The notes under the pieces: model-generated | What the model saw: only the letters and a program-made list of their open reading frames with translations | What the model was told of the DNA's origin: nothing | Database searches by the model: none | Translations under genes and position numbers: made by a program | From: Butyricimonas virosa | Lineage (GTDB): Bacteria > Bacteroidota > Bacteroidia > Bacteroidales > Marinifilaceae | Length of the DNA stretch: 64,000 nucleotides | Reading direction: 5' to 3' | Assembly (NCBI RefSeq): GCF_025148635.1 | Contig: NZ_CP102269.1 | Span: 4,030,001 to 4,094,000 of the forward strand | Shown here: positions 26,974 through 37,087 of the stretch, piece by piece | Layout of the letters: each line of letters opens with the position of its first letter | How positions within the stretch are numbered: position 1 is the stretch's first letter

Positions 26974-28227
26974 ATGAAAACATTAATTATAAACATAAAG
27001 CAACTTGTTCAGGTTGAGGAAGAACCACGTAAATGGGTTGCGGGTGCCGACATGGCAAAACTAGGTATCATTGATGATGCCTACCTTCTGATTAACGAGG
27101 ATAAAATAGAAGCTTTCGGTAAAATGAACGAATTGAATCAAGATGCAATTTACGAAGGTACAGACACGGTGAAAGAAATAGATGCCAAAGGACGTTTGGT
27201 TCTCCCCGCCTACTGTGATTCCCATACGCACTTGGTATATGCCGGAAGTCGGGAAATAGAATATATTGACAAAATCAAAGGTTTATCATACGAGGAAATT
27301 GCCCAAAGAGGTGGTGGCATTTTGAATTCGGCAGAACGTATTCGAAAAGCATCAGAAGAAGAGTTATATGATTCAGCTTATGCTCGTTTACAAGAAATCG
27401 CCTCTCTCGGAACCGGAGCCGTGGAAATCAAGAGCGGTTACGGGTTGGACACGGCGAGTGAACTCAAGATGTTGCGCGTGATTAAAAGATTAAGCAAAGA
27501 AACTCCTTTAACCATAAAGTCAACCTTCTTGGGAGCGCATGCAGTTCCGGTTGAATACAAGGGACGGCAGACAGAATACGTGGATTTAATCATCAATGAA
27601 ATGATACCGGCTGTTGCTGCCGAAGATTTGGCTGATTATATAGATGTGTTCTGTGATAAAGGTTTTTTCACAGTGGAAGATACGGATAGGATGTTGAATG
27701 CCGGAATGAAATACGGATTGCGTGCGAAGATTCATGCTAATGAACTGGACTACTCGGGTGGTATTCAAGTTGGGGTAAAATATAATGCTCTTTCCGTGGA
27801 TCATCTTGAATATGTCGGGGATGAAGAAATCGCTGCATTGAAAGGTAGCGAGACCATGCCAACCGTGTTGCCGGGAGCTGCCTTCTTTTTGAATATGCCT
27901 TATTCTCCTGTTCGTAAAATGATCAATGCGGGACTTCCTGTTGCTTTGGCTTCGGATTTTAATCCCGGCTCCTCTCCTTCCGGAAACATGAAATTCGTGA
28001 TGTCTCTCGGATGTGTGAATTATAAAATGTTACCGGAAGAAGTGATTAATGCGACCACTATCAACTCGGCATACGCCATGGGCGTAGAAGAAGAGTTGGG
28101 TAGTATCGCCGTGGGCAAAAAAGCAAATTTTTATATAACTACTCCGATTACGGGAATAGAGTACCTTCCGTATGCTTATGGGACTGATTTAGTTGAAGCA
28201 GTATTTTTAAACGGAGAACAAATTTAA
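26974..28227 (+). CDS. hutI: Imidazolonepropionase
   Basis: This 417-residue amidohydrolase has the metal-binding HTHLVYAGSRE motif, GGGILNSAERIRKAS, the GAVEIKSGYGLD block, a second metal His in IHANELDYSGG, and ASDFNPGSSPSGNM. It hydrolyses 4-imidazolone-5-propionate to N-formimino-L-glutamate, the third step of histidine breakdown. ftcD, encoding the next enzyme, follows after 135 bp; hutH and hutU are not in the window. Confidence 0.96.
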   Translation: MKTLIINIKQLVQVEEEPRKWVAGADMAKLGIIDDAYLLINEDKIEAFGKMNELNQDAIYEGTDTVKEIDAKGRLVLPAYCDSHTHLVYAGSREIEYIDKIKGLSYEEIAQRGGGILNSAERIRKASEEELYDSAYARLQEIASLGTGAVEIKSGYGLDTASELKMLRVIKRLSKETPLTIKSTFLGAHAVPVEYKGRQTEYVDLIINEMIPAVAAEDLADYIDVFCDKGFFTVEDTDRMLNAGMKYGLRAKIHANELDYSGGIQVGVKYNALSVDHLEYVGDEEIAALKGSETMPTVLPGAAFFLNMPYSPVRKMINAGLPVALASDFNPGSSPSGNMKFVMSLGCVNYKMLPEEVINATTINSAYAMGVEEELGSIAVGKKANFYITTPITGIEYLPYAYGTDLVEAVFLNGEQI

Positions 28228-28362
28228 TGAAGCGATGCCCTATTCACATTACAAAAAGGTATGGATCCGGAAAGCGTACCGGATAAGATATCCTTAGATT
28301 TTAGATTGAAGTTTAAAATTGTACGTTGATTTTTATTTTGTCAAATTATAAAATTAATATAT

Positions 28363-30063
28363 ATGAAAAAATTAATTGAATGCGTTCCGAATTTCAGTGA
28401 AGGGAACGATATGCACATTATAGATCAGATTACAGCAGAAATCAAGGCTGTTGAAGGAGTTAGTCTTATTGACGTGGATCCGGGGAAAGCAACGAACCGT
28501 ACGGTGGTTACCATGGTAGGTACTCCGGAAGAAGTATGTGAAGCTGCTTTCCGTGCTGTTAAGAAAGCATCCGAGTTGATCGATATGAAAAAACACAAGG
28601 GAGCGCATCCCCGTTTCGGAGCTACTGACGTTTGTCCTTTGGTTCCGGTATCAAACATCACGATGGAAGAAACCGTGGAATACGCTCGTGCTTTGGCAAA
28701 ACGTATCGGGGAAGAATTGAATATTCCAGTATATTGCTACGAGAATGCTGCCTTTACCCCGGAAAGAAAGAACCTGGCTACTTGCCGTGCCGGAGAATAT
28801 GAAGCTCTTGGAGAGCGTTTGAGCAGTGAACAATGGCATCCCGATTTCGGTCCCCGCGAGTTGAACGAGTGGACGGCTAAAACCGGAGCTACTGCCGTGG
28901 GAGCCCGCAATTTCTTGGTAGCTTATAACGTGAACTTAAATACGACTTCTACCCGTCGTGCCAACGCTATCGCTTTTGACGTGCGCGAAAGAGGAAGAGC
29001 TAAAAGAGAAGGAAATCCTATTACCGGAAAGATCGTGAAAGATGCAAACGGTAAAAATGTGATGATCCCCGGTACTCTGAAATCAGTTAAAGCTATCGGT
29101 TGGTATATCGAAGAATACGGAATTGCCCAGATTTCCATGAATTTAACAGATATTTCCGTAACTTCCGTACATGAAGCTTTTGACGAAGTATGCCGTAAAG
29201 CACAGGATCGCGGTATTCGTGTAACCGGTTCTGAGTTAGTAGGTGTAATTCCATTAAAAGCGATGTTGGATGCCGGACGTTATTTCTTGCGTAAACAACA
29301 ACGCTCTACCGGAGTATCTGATAAAGAATTGATCAAGATTGCCGTGAAATCTTTAGGTTTGGATGAATTGTATCCGTTCGAACCCAGAAAGAAAATCATC
29401 GAGTATATTCTGGAAGATGAGATGAATCAAGGTAAGAAATTCTTGATTGACATGAATCTTCGGGAGTTTGCCGATGAAACTGCATCAGAATCTCCAGCTC
29501 CTGGTGGTGGTTCTATTTCTGCATACATGGGAGCTCTTGCTTCTTCACTGGCCACGATGGTTGCTAACTTGTCTTCTCACAAACGCGGTTGGGATGATCG
29601 TTGGGAAGAATTCAGTAATTGGGCTGAAAGAGGAAAAGCTTATCAAGTTGAATTAATCAAAATGGTTGACGAGGATACTAATGCTTTCAATCGGATTATG
29701 GATGCCTTCGGATTGCCGAAGAAAACAGAAGAAGAAAAAGCAGCTCGTCACCAAGCAATTCAAGATGCAACCAAGTTCGCTACTGAAGTGCCGTTCAAAA
29801 CGATGATGCTTTGCTACGAATGTATGGAAGTGGTGAAAGCCATGGCCGAGATCGGTAACCCGAATTCTGTAACGGATGCCGGAGTCGGTGCTTTGGCCGC
29901 TCGTTCCGGAGTAATCGGTGCATTCTTGAACGTGAAGATCAATGCTGCCGGACTGGATAACAAAGAATATGCAAACGATATTATTTCCAGGGGTGAAAAA
30001 GTAGTTGAAATGGCCAAACAAATGGAAACGGATATTTTGAATATCGTGAATTCAAAAATCTAA
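28363..30063 (+). CDS. ftcD: Bifunctional glutamate formimidoyltransferase / formimidoyl-THF cyclodeaminase
   Basis: This is a 566-residue fusion. Residues 1-300 form the formimidoyltransferase (ECVPNFSEGND start, HKGAHPRFGATDVCPLVPV), a linker follows, and residues about 345-560 form the cyclodeaminase helical bundle (SPAPGGGSISAYMGALASSL). The enzyme moves the formimino group from formiminoglutamate to tetrahydrofolate and then deaminates it to methenyl-THF. It has the same two-domain order as the animal FTCD enzyme. It works directly after HutI and is closed by the terminator at 30098. Confidence 0.95.
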   Translation: MKKLIECVPNFSEGNDMHIIDQITAEIKAVEGVSLIDVDPGKATNRTVVTMVGTPEEVCEAAFRAVKKASELIDMKKHKGAHPRFGATDVCPLVPVSNITMEETVEYARALAKRIGEELNIPVYCYENAAFTPERKNLATCRAGEYEALGERLSSEQWHPDFGPRELNEWTAKTGATAVGARNFLVAYNVNLNTTSTRRANAIAFDVRERGRAKREGNPITGKIVKDANGKNVMIPGTLKSVKAIGWYIEEYGIAQISMNLTDISVTSVHEAFDEVCRKAQDRGIRVTGSELVGVIPLKAMLDAGRYFLRKQQRSTGVSDKELIKIAVKSLGLDELYPFEPRKKIIEYILEDEMNQGKKFLIDMNLREFADETASESPAPGGGSISAYMGALASSLATMVANLSSHKRGWDDRWEEFSNWAERGKAYQVELIKMVDEDTNAFNRIMDAFGLPKKTEEEKAARHQAIQDATKFATEVPFKTMMLCYECMEVVKAMAEIGNPNSVTDAGVGALAARSGVIGAFLNVKINAAGLDNKEYANDIISRGEKVVEMAKQMETDILNIVNSKI

Positions 30064-30097
30064 TATCTAGTCAGATTTTATTGAATTTTGTAAATAT

Positions 30098-30140
30098 AAG
30101 CTGGAAACTTTACTATTTATCAAGTTTCCAGCTTTATTTT
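30098..30140. terminator. Bidirectional terminator between ftcD and the receptor operon
   Basis: A 13-bp perfect stem (30098-30110 with 30122-30134) is followed by TTATTTT. It lies between the convergent ftcD and TonB receptor ends. Confidence 0.85.
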
Positions 30141-30150
30141 TACTCACCTT

Positions 30151-32478
30151 CTAAAAATGGTAACTCCACGTTACGGATGGTACAAATGGAAGTAAACTCC
30201 AACTCCGGGTAGTCACTCCTTCTTTCGTCTGTTTGTGGTATATGATGGAAGGATTCTTGCGGGTATACAAATTATAAATGCCGAATACCCATGAACTTCC
30301 CTTTCCTTTTCGATTATCCAGAGCGTATGATATATCCAAATGATGATAGGCAGGCATTCGAAAATTATTCGGACGCTCAATATATTCCCGGTATTGTGTG
30401 TTGTCTGCATCTGTTTGAAAACTTTCAGGCATCGGGGCCGCATGATAGAATTGTTTCCCTATCGAGATGTAATTCCCGGTCGCAAGCGTAAAATTAATTG
30501 AAAATGATTTGTTAAACTTACATTTTTCCTTGATCGGGAGTATGTACTTGGTCGTTACGTTCAACTTATGCCGACGATCATACTCAAACGGGAACCATTC
30601 CCCGTTATTTACATGATCAAAACGACGTTCCGATTTTGACCACGAATAGGAAACCCATCCCGTTAAGGCTCCGGCTGTTTTCTTTGCCATAACCTCCACT
30701 CCATAAGCTCGTCCTTTGCCAATGTCTACATAATCCTGCCAGCTCCTGTCCTTTGTTTTAAGAAAAAGAATGCCGTCTTGGTAACGTACCACGTGATCCA
30801 TCCGGTGGAAATATCCCTCTATCGAAAAATTCCAAGTATTTGCAAAGGCGTAGAAACAACCTATCGAGAATAAATCCGAAGACGCGGGAGCTACCCGTTG
30901 GGTAACAGGAACCCACAAATCGGTATTCATGCCCATCGAATTACTTATTAATGTATGCTGAGATTGTTGCATCTTTGCCCATGAAGTCTTTAATATCATG
31001 TTTTCTCCTGCCCGATATGAAATAGAAAGACGAGGCTGCAAGGAATAATAACGAGCTTGAGGCACCGCCAGTAAACTAAAACGAACTCCGGCATCCACGC
31101 TCCACTGATCATTTAGTTGCCAATGATCTTCCAGATAAGTTTCTATCGAATATACATTACCGGTTGTCGTGTCTCTCACGTACTCATTCAAGTTTACACT
31201 ACCGATATATGACATTTCCGGGGCATAATATTTAATAGAGCAAACCGTTCCGAATTGGGTGCGGTGTTTCTCCCCGATAGAAATTTCCGAATCGGTTTTC
31301 AAGGTCCAATCCCGTAACTGTGAATTTGTCTTCGATTGCTCCCGTTGAGAGACACTCTCGTTATATACCGTCATGATCTGACTATTATTGAATTGACTAT
31401 AATACAAGGTGATATTAGAGAAAAAGGTCGAGCTGAAGAGATGATTCCACCGCCCCGAAACACTAAGATTACCCCAGTAAAACCGGAAACGGTCGGAATG
31501 TTCGGAATCCTTTGCTTTCCATGTTGCGAAACGAGAATCCCGGCTATTGTACATGCTTATATACAATCGATTATAGGGGTTGATTTCCCAATTTACTTTA
31601 GCATTTAAATCATAAAAATTATAACCTGTCGAGAAATCACTTCCGGCGATCTTTTGTCCCGTCCATAGTAAACCGTCCAACCAAGTTCTTCTTCCCGATA
31701 TGAGGAACGAGGCCTTATCTTTTTTCAAAGGCCCTTCCACAACCACGGAGCCGGCCACCGGGCTAACATGAATGTCTCCCGAATATTTTTTACGATTCCC
31801 TTCCCGCATAGTCACTTCCAGCACGGAGGACAAGCTACCTCCGTAACGAGCGAGAAGATCACCCGTGTAAAGCGTAACATCTTGCAAGGCATCTCCATTA
31901 AAAGCGGAAAAATACCCGTAAGCGTGATTCACATTATACACGGGAAGACCATCCAGTAAGAATTGAGTGTTGTCGGGACTACCACCCCTCACGCTAAAAC
32001 CGGTTAACCCTTCCTGACCGGGATTCACACCGGGGAGGAAATGAAGGGATTTTAATACGTCAGCCTCCCCTAGGACCGCAGGCATTCGTTTTACCCAATC
32101 CAGAGATAAGGAATGTTTTCCCACGGCAGATGAAAAGGCATTTTTTTTCTCCACAACCAGCACTTCTTCCAGATAATTTCCGGGCATTAACGACATAACA
32201 ATCAATGTGTCTGTTTGCAAGTTAATAGTAGATTCTACATGGGTAAATCCCACGTGACTTACAGATAAACGATTTTCTCCACGAGGTAAGGAGAGTGAAA
32301 AGAAACCATATCGGTTACAACTTGTTCCCCGCCCGCTTTTCGTTTCAACGATCGTGGCATTTATCAGTCGTTCTCCTGTTGCCTTGTTCTCGATATACCC
32401 GCTCACCGTCACGTTTTGTGCGAAAGAAGTAAATACAATTCCAATCAGAATATTGAATATAAACAAAATACGTTTCAT
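30151..32478 (-). CDS. TonB-dependent receptor with carboxypeptidase-like N-terminal domain
   Basis: From the ATG at 32478 the protein has 775 residues. It has a signal peptide (1-20, TSFAQ), a carboxypeptidase-D-like beta domain (about 22-105, VSGYIENKATGERLINATIV), a plug (about 120-230, with FSVRGGSPDNTQFLLDGLPVYN) and a 22-strand-type barrel ending in VPSVTWSYHF with terminal Phe. It imports a ligand across the outer membrane using TonB energy. It lacks the STN domain of the paralogue at 34464, so it should not signal to FecR itself. It starts 4 bp after the DUF4249 gene and is the last gene of the FecIR operon. The substrate is unknown. Confidence 0.88.
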   Translation of the reverse strand: MKRILFIFNILIGIVFTSFAQNVTVSGYIENKATGERLINATIVETKSGRGTSCNRYGFFSLSLPRGENRLSVSHVGFTHVESTINLQTDTLIVMSLMPGNYLEEVLVVEKKNAFSSAVGKHSLSLDWVKRMPAVLGEADVLKSLHFLPGVNPGQEGLTGFSVRGGSPDNTQFLLDGLPVYNVNHAYGYFSAFNGDALQDVTLYTGDLLARYGGSLSSVLEVTMREGNRKKYSGDIHVSPVAGSVVVEGPLKKDKASFLISGRRTWLDGLLWTGQKIAGSDFSTGYNFYDLNAKVNWEINPYNRLYISMYNSRDSRFATWKAKDSEHSDRFRFYWGNLSVSGRWNHLFSSTFFSNITLYYSQFNNSQIMTVYNESVSQREQSKTNSQLRDWTLKTDSEISIGEKHRTQFGTVCSIKYYAPEMSYIGSVNLNEYVRDTTTGNVYSIETYLEDHWQLNDQWSVDAGVRFSLLAVPQARYYSLQPRLSISYRAGENMILKTSWAKMQQSQHTLISNSMGMNTDLWVPVTQRVAPASSDLFSIGCFYAFANTWNFSIEGYFHRMDHVVRYQDGILFLKTKDRSWQDYVDIGKGRAYGVEVMAKKTAGALTGWVSYSWSKSERRFDHVNNGEWFPFEYDRRHKLNVTTKYILPIKEKCKFNKSFSINFTLATGNYISIGKQFYHAAPMPESFQTDADNTQYREYIERPNNFRMPAYHHLDISYALDNRKGKGSSWVFGIYNLYTRKNPSIIYHKQTKEGVTTRSWSLLPFVPSVTWSYHF

Positions 32479-32482
32479 CTTA

Positions 32483-33424
32483 CTATTCCTCCCGTTTCGT
32501 GAATACTTGAATGAATAAATCTTCATATTTTGAATAAGAGGCTACCAGCCCGGTTCCCCCATGTATGTTAGAATAAGTCCACAAAGGAGCATAAAACAGA
32601 GGTTCAGAATCCATTGCTGATAGATAATCATCGTTTACAATCGACGATTTCAAATAACGATCGTAATTTTCATCAAGGCTTAATATGAAACGGGTACTTT
32701 TATAGCATCCCGTGTCCGGTCTCCAGTGATAATACCCCGAACGCCGTCCCTTATAGCTTAACTCGATCTCTTTCCCCGACAAACCGCTATCCTCTACTCT
32801 TAAATAATAATCGTATTCAGCCGGAATTTCTTCGTCAAAGTCAAAACTGCGGTTAAAGGCATCGGGTAGCGTGCTATTCGTTTGAAGATACGACACAAGT
32901 TCCATATGCAAAGTGTCCGGGACCCCATTCAGAGAAGAATGGGTGGAAGACAACCAATAATAGTTTTTTTCTTCTTCCCGATCAGTCCACCGATTGATAA
33001 TCCGTTCCTGCAGGCTGTCACATTCTATGCTCGCATTCAACAAGGGAGCAGGTACTCTAGTTTCCCCCCAAACAAGAGGTCTGCCGGGAATATCTACTTC
33101 TATCCGGTAAACTTCGGTTGCCTCCACATGATGGACTATGACATACCATCCCTCTTTCTGATACTGACATGCCCCTACGAAACGATTATTTTTGTATAAT
33201 TTTACCGAAGCATTTGCCTCTACGGGAAAATCACCCTGTTCGTAGACGTTTTTTGTCCAAGTGACCCGCACACGAACGGAATCGTTATCAGCCATTAAAA
33301 TACTATTTACAACCAGAACAGGAGATTGTGCATTTAAATCAAGGTGTAATTTTTGCTCACATCCATTTAATAATAATTCCCATGTTAATAACACGAGAAA
33401 TATTCTAATAACTTCTTTTTTCAT
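32483..33424 (-). CDS. DUF4249 lipoprotein (partner of TonB receptor)
   Basis: This is a 313-residue lipoprotein. The signal peptide ends at a lipobox (LLLNGC, Cys at about 22). The DUF4249 pattern follows: LDLNAQSPVLVVNSILMADNDSVRVRVTWTKNVYE, then SVKLYKNNRFVG and YRIEVDIPGRPLVWGETRVPAP. DUF4249 proteins are regularly encoded next to carboxypeptidase-domain TonB receptors and probably act as surface partners, like SusD, though no ligand is known. It is directly upstream of the second receptor and downstream of another DUF4249 gene. Confidence 0.8.
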   Translation of the reverse strand: MKKEVIRIFLVLLTWELLLNGCEQKLHLDLNAQSPVLVVNSILMADNDSVRVRVTWTKNVYEQGDFPVEANASVKLYKNNRFVGACQYQKEGWYVIVHHVEATEVYRIEVDIPGRPLVWGETRVPAPLLNASIECDSLQERIINRWTDREEEKNYYWLSSTHSSLNGVPDTLHMELVSYLQTNSTLPDAFNRSFDFDEEIPAEYDYYLRVEDSGLSGKEIELSYKGRRSGYYHWRPDTGCYKSTRFILSLDENYDRYLKSSIVNDDYLSAMDSEPLFYAPLWTYSNIHGGTGLVASYSKYEDLFIQVFTKREE

Positions 33425-33490
33425 GTATTGAGTCTTTTGAGTTTTCTACTCTTAAGAGTCAATAAACAGGAAAACCCCTATTCGGATTTT

Positions 33491-34462
33491 TTATTTTTCA
33501 GATTTTGCAGGAAAATCCATGATTACTTCACGAGTGAAACAACTTCCCACCACGCCGAGTCCATCTTCCACGTTAGAATACACTTGAATGGGTTCCTTGT
33601 ACATGGATGATTGATTTTCAAAAATCCCCAAGGTATACAGGTAATCAAATAAAGGTTTGTCTATTCGGAGTACTTTCACCCGTAAACGATGTGATTCCTT
33701 TTCCACGTACCGGATCGTGTCTCCATCACCCGTGATCACCCATGTTTCCCTTTCGTATGCATGGGGATGACTTACGCTTGCATGAATAATTCGTTCCTTT
33801 CCCCGGAAACTTTCATTTGTGAATACCTGATACGGATTGACATTTATCTCTTTTCCAAAAATAGTCGTAATCATTTCGTGAGATAATAGCTCATCCCCGG
33901 AAAGATCCACGTCATAAGAATAAGTCGTGGAAGAATCTATTTTTCCATGTCCATTTTCCCAACGGATTCCATGATGAAACCTTTCATTTTCAATCACTAG
34001 CCTGTAATAATTTTCCGTTTCTCCCCTATCTTTTAAATGAATACGTAATTGTAGCGTATTCATTTTGCTAAAAGTATCTAATTTGATTTCCGGAAACGAA
34101 TTGCATACAATGGTAGAACCAATTGCTTCCTCCAAGCCCGAGCAAGCAACTTTTATCGTGATTTTATCTCCCGCTTTAGGGCGAACTTCTGACGAATAAC
34201 GGTTATGACCAACGAGTTTTAATTCTCCCGCATACTGATCGTTCATGTACACCTGGCCCCTCGCATTCCATGTTGAATCCATTTCCGTATTGTCCGTGTA
34301 TGTTCTTGATTTCGAAATTTCGGCATATAGCAAAGAATCCGCTTCCGCATAAGCATAAAGTACCAAGCGACTTTCGGGTACCTTTCCCTGAAAATCATAT
34401 TCTTCTGAATTATTACACCCGCAATAAAACAAGCCAATCCATATAAAAATTACTATTCTCAT
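33491..34462 (-). CDS. Second DUF4249 lipoprotein
   Basis: From the ATG at 34462 the protein has 323 residues with a signal peptide and lipobox (FYCGC, Cys at about 15). The fold pattern matches DUF4249 (ESRLVLYAYAEADSLLYAEISKSRTYTD, then GQVYMNDQYAGELKL). It shares arrangement but only weak sequence likeness with the neighbour at 32483. The start codon sits 1 bp after the stop of the STN-receptor gene, so the pair is probably translationally coupled. The open frame upstream of 34462 overlaps the receptor and is rejected. Confidence 0.78.
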   Translation of the reverse strand: MRIVIFIWIGLFYCGCNNSEEYDFQGKVPESRLVLYAYAEADSLLYAEISKSRTYTDNTEMDSTWNARGQVYMNDQYAGELKLVGHNRYSSEVRPKAGDKITIKVACSGLEEAIGSTIVCNSFPEIKLDTFSKMNTLQLRIHLKDRGETENYYRLVIENERFHHGIRWENGHGKIDSSTTYSYDVDLSGDELLSHEMITTIFGKEINVNPYQVFTNESFRGKERIIHASVSHPHAYERETWVITGDGDTIRYVEKESHRLRVKVLRIDKPLFDYLYTLGIFENQSSMYKEPIQVYSNVEDGLGVVGSCFTREVIMDFPAKSEK

Positions 34463-34463
34463 C

Positions 34464-37085
34464 TTAAAAAGTAAACGTGTAAGAAAAAGAGGGAATGATC
34501 GGGAAAAGCCAATCATTACTAAAATATTGTCGCTCTTCCCGATTGCCATATTTGGAATCATAATCGGGACTTAATTCTATTGTATTCTGCCTACAATAAG
34601 CATTGTACAGGTTTATACTCCAAGTGGAAATTCCATGTTTTCGACGGCGATGGAAATTGAATCCTAAATCCAGACGATGATAATCGGGTGTTTTCATGTT
34701 GTTACGTTTTTCAATATGAAATATGATATCCTTCTTTTCCTCTCCTTTCTCCCCCGGTAGGTGGGTCGGCGTATTATATCTTTCCAATGGTTGCGTTGTA
34801 TAGAAACCGTTATTGAATGTCCATGTAGCACTTATATCAAAAAAGTTACTGAATTTATGCAGTAAAACCAGATTCAGCATGTGACGGCTATCATATTTTG
34901 CCGGAAAGCGTCGGCCTTGATTGATTGAACCATCCGGAAACCAGCGATAAGCACGGGATAGCGTGTAATTTATCCATCCATTTGTTCTTCCTCCTGTTTT
35001 TTGCCCCATCCATTCCAACCCATAGGAATGTCCTTTTCCTGAATGAACGTTTTCTTTCCAATCTGAATACTCCAGGGTTACGTCTACCCCGTTATAATCG
35101 TTTAGCAGATGATTATGGGTTTTATAAAATCCTTCAAGAGAAAAATGCCATTGCGTGCAAGGATGATAATAAATACCTAATACACATTGATGTGATTTCA
35201 TGGGTTTTACATTATCACTAACCGGAACCCACAGGTCAGTAGGCATATTCATTGTACTACTTCCCAACTGATGAATATACTGGGACATTAGCGTGTAAGA
35301 AGCTTTTGTCTCCCAATGATCCGTCCAATTATACTGTATGGAAAATCGAGGTTCCAATGAAAAATAATTTGTACTTCCGACATAAAATAATATAGCCCGT
35401 ATTCCGGGGTGTACGATCCATTTCTCTTGAATCGTAATCTTATCTTCCAAGTAAAGGGCTAATTCATGGGCATATTCTTTATAGTTTACTAGTTTTCGGG
35501 AAGGCATTTCTTCTTCTATTCTATTGAGAGTTGTTCGTTTTTCTGGTGTGAAAACATGATAAATGTAATGTCCCCCAAAATACAAACGGCTCCAATGCTT
35601 CATGGCCCAAGTAAGATCACTTTTCAACCTCCACTCCTCTTGACCAGATTTGAAACGGATCTTTTTTAACCGGATGGTATCACCCGATGCATTTTCATGG
35701 CGGTATTTTTTATTCATAAAAGCCCGATACTGGTTATAAGAAAGCACTGTATTCGCATATAATCCCGTGGAGATCATTTTGTCCCATCGCAATCCGACAC
35801 CCCAATTTCCCCAAGTCCCACGCATATAATCCCGAGTGCGGTCAGGTTCAATATAATAGGATTCTTTCTCATCCTTTTTATATTTCAAATAGTCATTCCC
35901 GTAAAATAGAATAAGAGATAAAGCATTCTGTTGTGAAAAAATGCGAGTGAGTTTAATGTTTATATCCGTGAAATTATACCCAATCTTTTCTTTGCTATCC
36001 TTCGTGTTATTTATCGCAGCATAAATAGGAGCTCCTAATAAATCCAAGTAAGTCCTTCTAGCTGTGATATTAAATGAGCTACGATTTCTTTCAATGGGGC
36101 CTTCAATATTAAATTTACTGGACAAAAGACCAATAGAAAAACTACCATGATATTCTTGTAAATTACCTTCCTTCAAACGTATGTCCATGATAGAAGAAAG
36201 ATGTCCACCATAACGGGCGGGAAAACTTGATTTGTAAAAGTTTACGTTTTTCACAGCATCAGAATTGAATACCGAAAAAAATCCCAATAAATGATTCGCA
36301 TTATACAACGGAATATCATCTATCAGAAATTGATTTTCATCCCGATTTCCCCCTCGAACCAATATTCCAGCTATTCCCTCCATACCTACCCGTACACCGG
36401 GAAATAGTTGAACCGCTTTCAGCAGATCACTTTCTCCTAAAAGTTTTGGAATCACTGTTGCTGTAAAAATAGGAAATTCCACTTGTCCCGGTTGCGAATT
36501 CTTTACCCATCCGGGAATATTAGGTTGAACCACAACAATTTCGTCTAAGTTCAACATGGGTTTCAATTCGATATGAATCACGGTATCCGATTTCAAATAG
36601 AATTGAAATGAGGCCCTTTGATAACCCACATAGGAATAGTTTAAACAAACTTCTCCTTCCGGTACTATCAACGTGTAGAATCCGTAATTATTGGTCGCTG
36701 CGCCCACGTGCAACCGAGAATCATAAACGGAGGCTCCAATCAGTCTTTCCCGGGATCCTCTGTCATATATTCTTCCATAAACAATGAAAAAACGTTTTCC
36801 CTGTTTTAAAATGATATATCTTCCTAATTTCTCCCAGGAGATATTTGATGATTTAAACAAAAGGTTTAAAACTTGTTCTAAATTAGCCTGTTTTATAGAT
36901 ATTGTCTTTAGGGAGCATTGATGTAAAATAGACGGTGAATATGAAAATATATATCCTGTTTGTTGCTCGATTTTTCCCAACACTTCCTCCACAGGAGTTT
37001 CACGAAATGTAAATGAAAAAACTTCTTGAGCATTTCCTTTCATGATACAAAAAATCAACAAGATAAGTATAAGCCCGGCATGCAT
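34464..37085 (-). CDS. TonB-dependent transducer with STN domain
   Basis: The protein has 873 residues: signal peptide (1-19), STN domain (about 24-75, FSFTFRETPVEEVLGKIEQQ) that contacts FecR in the periplasm, a carboxypeptidase-like domain (about 100-175, VYGRIYDRGSRERLIGASVY), plug (about 185-310, ILVRGGNRDENQFLIDDIPLYN) and barrel ending SFSYTFTF. It both takes up a ligand and signals its presence to the sigma factor. It follows fecR by 2 bp in the FecI-FecR-FecA order. The ligand is not readable; the absence of a SusD partner argues against a classical glycan system. Confidence 0.9.
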   Translation of the reverse strand: MHAGLILILLIFCIMKGNAQEVFSFTFRETPVEEVLGKIEQQTGYIFSYSPSILHQCSLKTISIKQANLEQVLNLLFKSSNISWEKLGRYIILKQGKRFFIVYGRIYDRGSRERLIGASVYDSRLHVGAATNNYGFYTLIVPEGEVCLNYSYVGYQRASFQFYLKSDTVIHIELKPMLNLDEIVVVQPNIPGWVKNSQPGQVEFPIFTATVIPKLLGESDLLKAVQLFPGVRVGMEGIAGILVRGGNRDENQFLIDDIPLYNANHLLGFFSVFNSDAVKNVNFYKSSFPARYGGHLSSIMDIRLKEGNLQEYHGSFSIGLLSSKFNIEGPIERNRSSFNITARRTYLDLLGAPIYAAINNTKDSKEKIGYNFTDINIKLTRIFSQQNALSLILFYGNDYLKYKKDEKESYYIEPDRTRDYMRGTWGNWGVGLRWDKMISTGLYANTVLSYNQYRAFMNKKYRHENASGDTIRLKKIRFKSGQEEWRLKSDLTWAMKHWSRLYFGGHYIYHVFTPEKRTTLNRIEEEMPSRKLVNYKEYAHELALYLEDKITIQEKWIVHPGIRAILFYVGSTNYFSLEPRFSIQYNWTDHWETKASYTLMSQYIHQLGSSTMNMPTDLWVPVSDNVKPMKSHQCVLGIYYHPCTQWHFSLEGFYKTHNHLLNDYNGVDVTLEYSDWKENVHSGKGHSYGLEWMGQKTGGRTNGWINYTLSRAYRWFPDGSINQGRRFPAKYDSRHMLNLVLLHKFSNFFDISATWTFNNGFYTTQPLERYNTPTHLPGEKGEEKKDIIFHIEKRNNMKTPDYHRLDLGFNFHRRRKHGISTWSINLYNAYCRQNTIELSPDYDSKYGNREERQYFSNDWLFPIIPSFSYTFTF

Positions 37086-37087
37086 AC

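Noticed and set aside
28228..28362. Possible gene remnant between hutI and ftcD
   Set aside because: The stretch has a short 6-bp hairpin (near 28265-28284) but no coding pattern or recognisable fragment.
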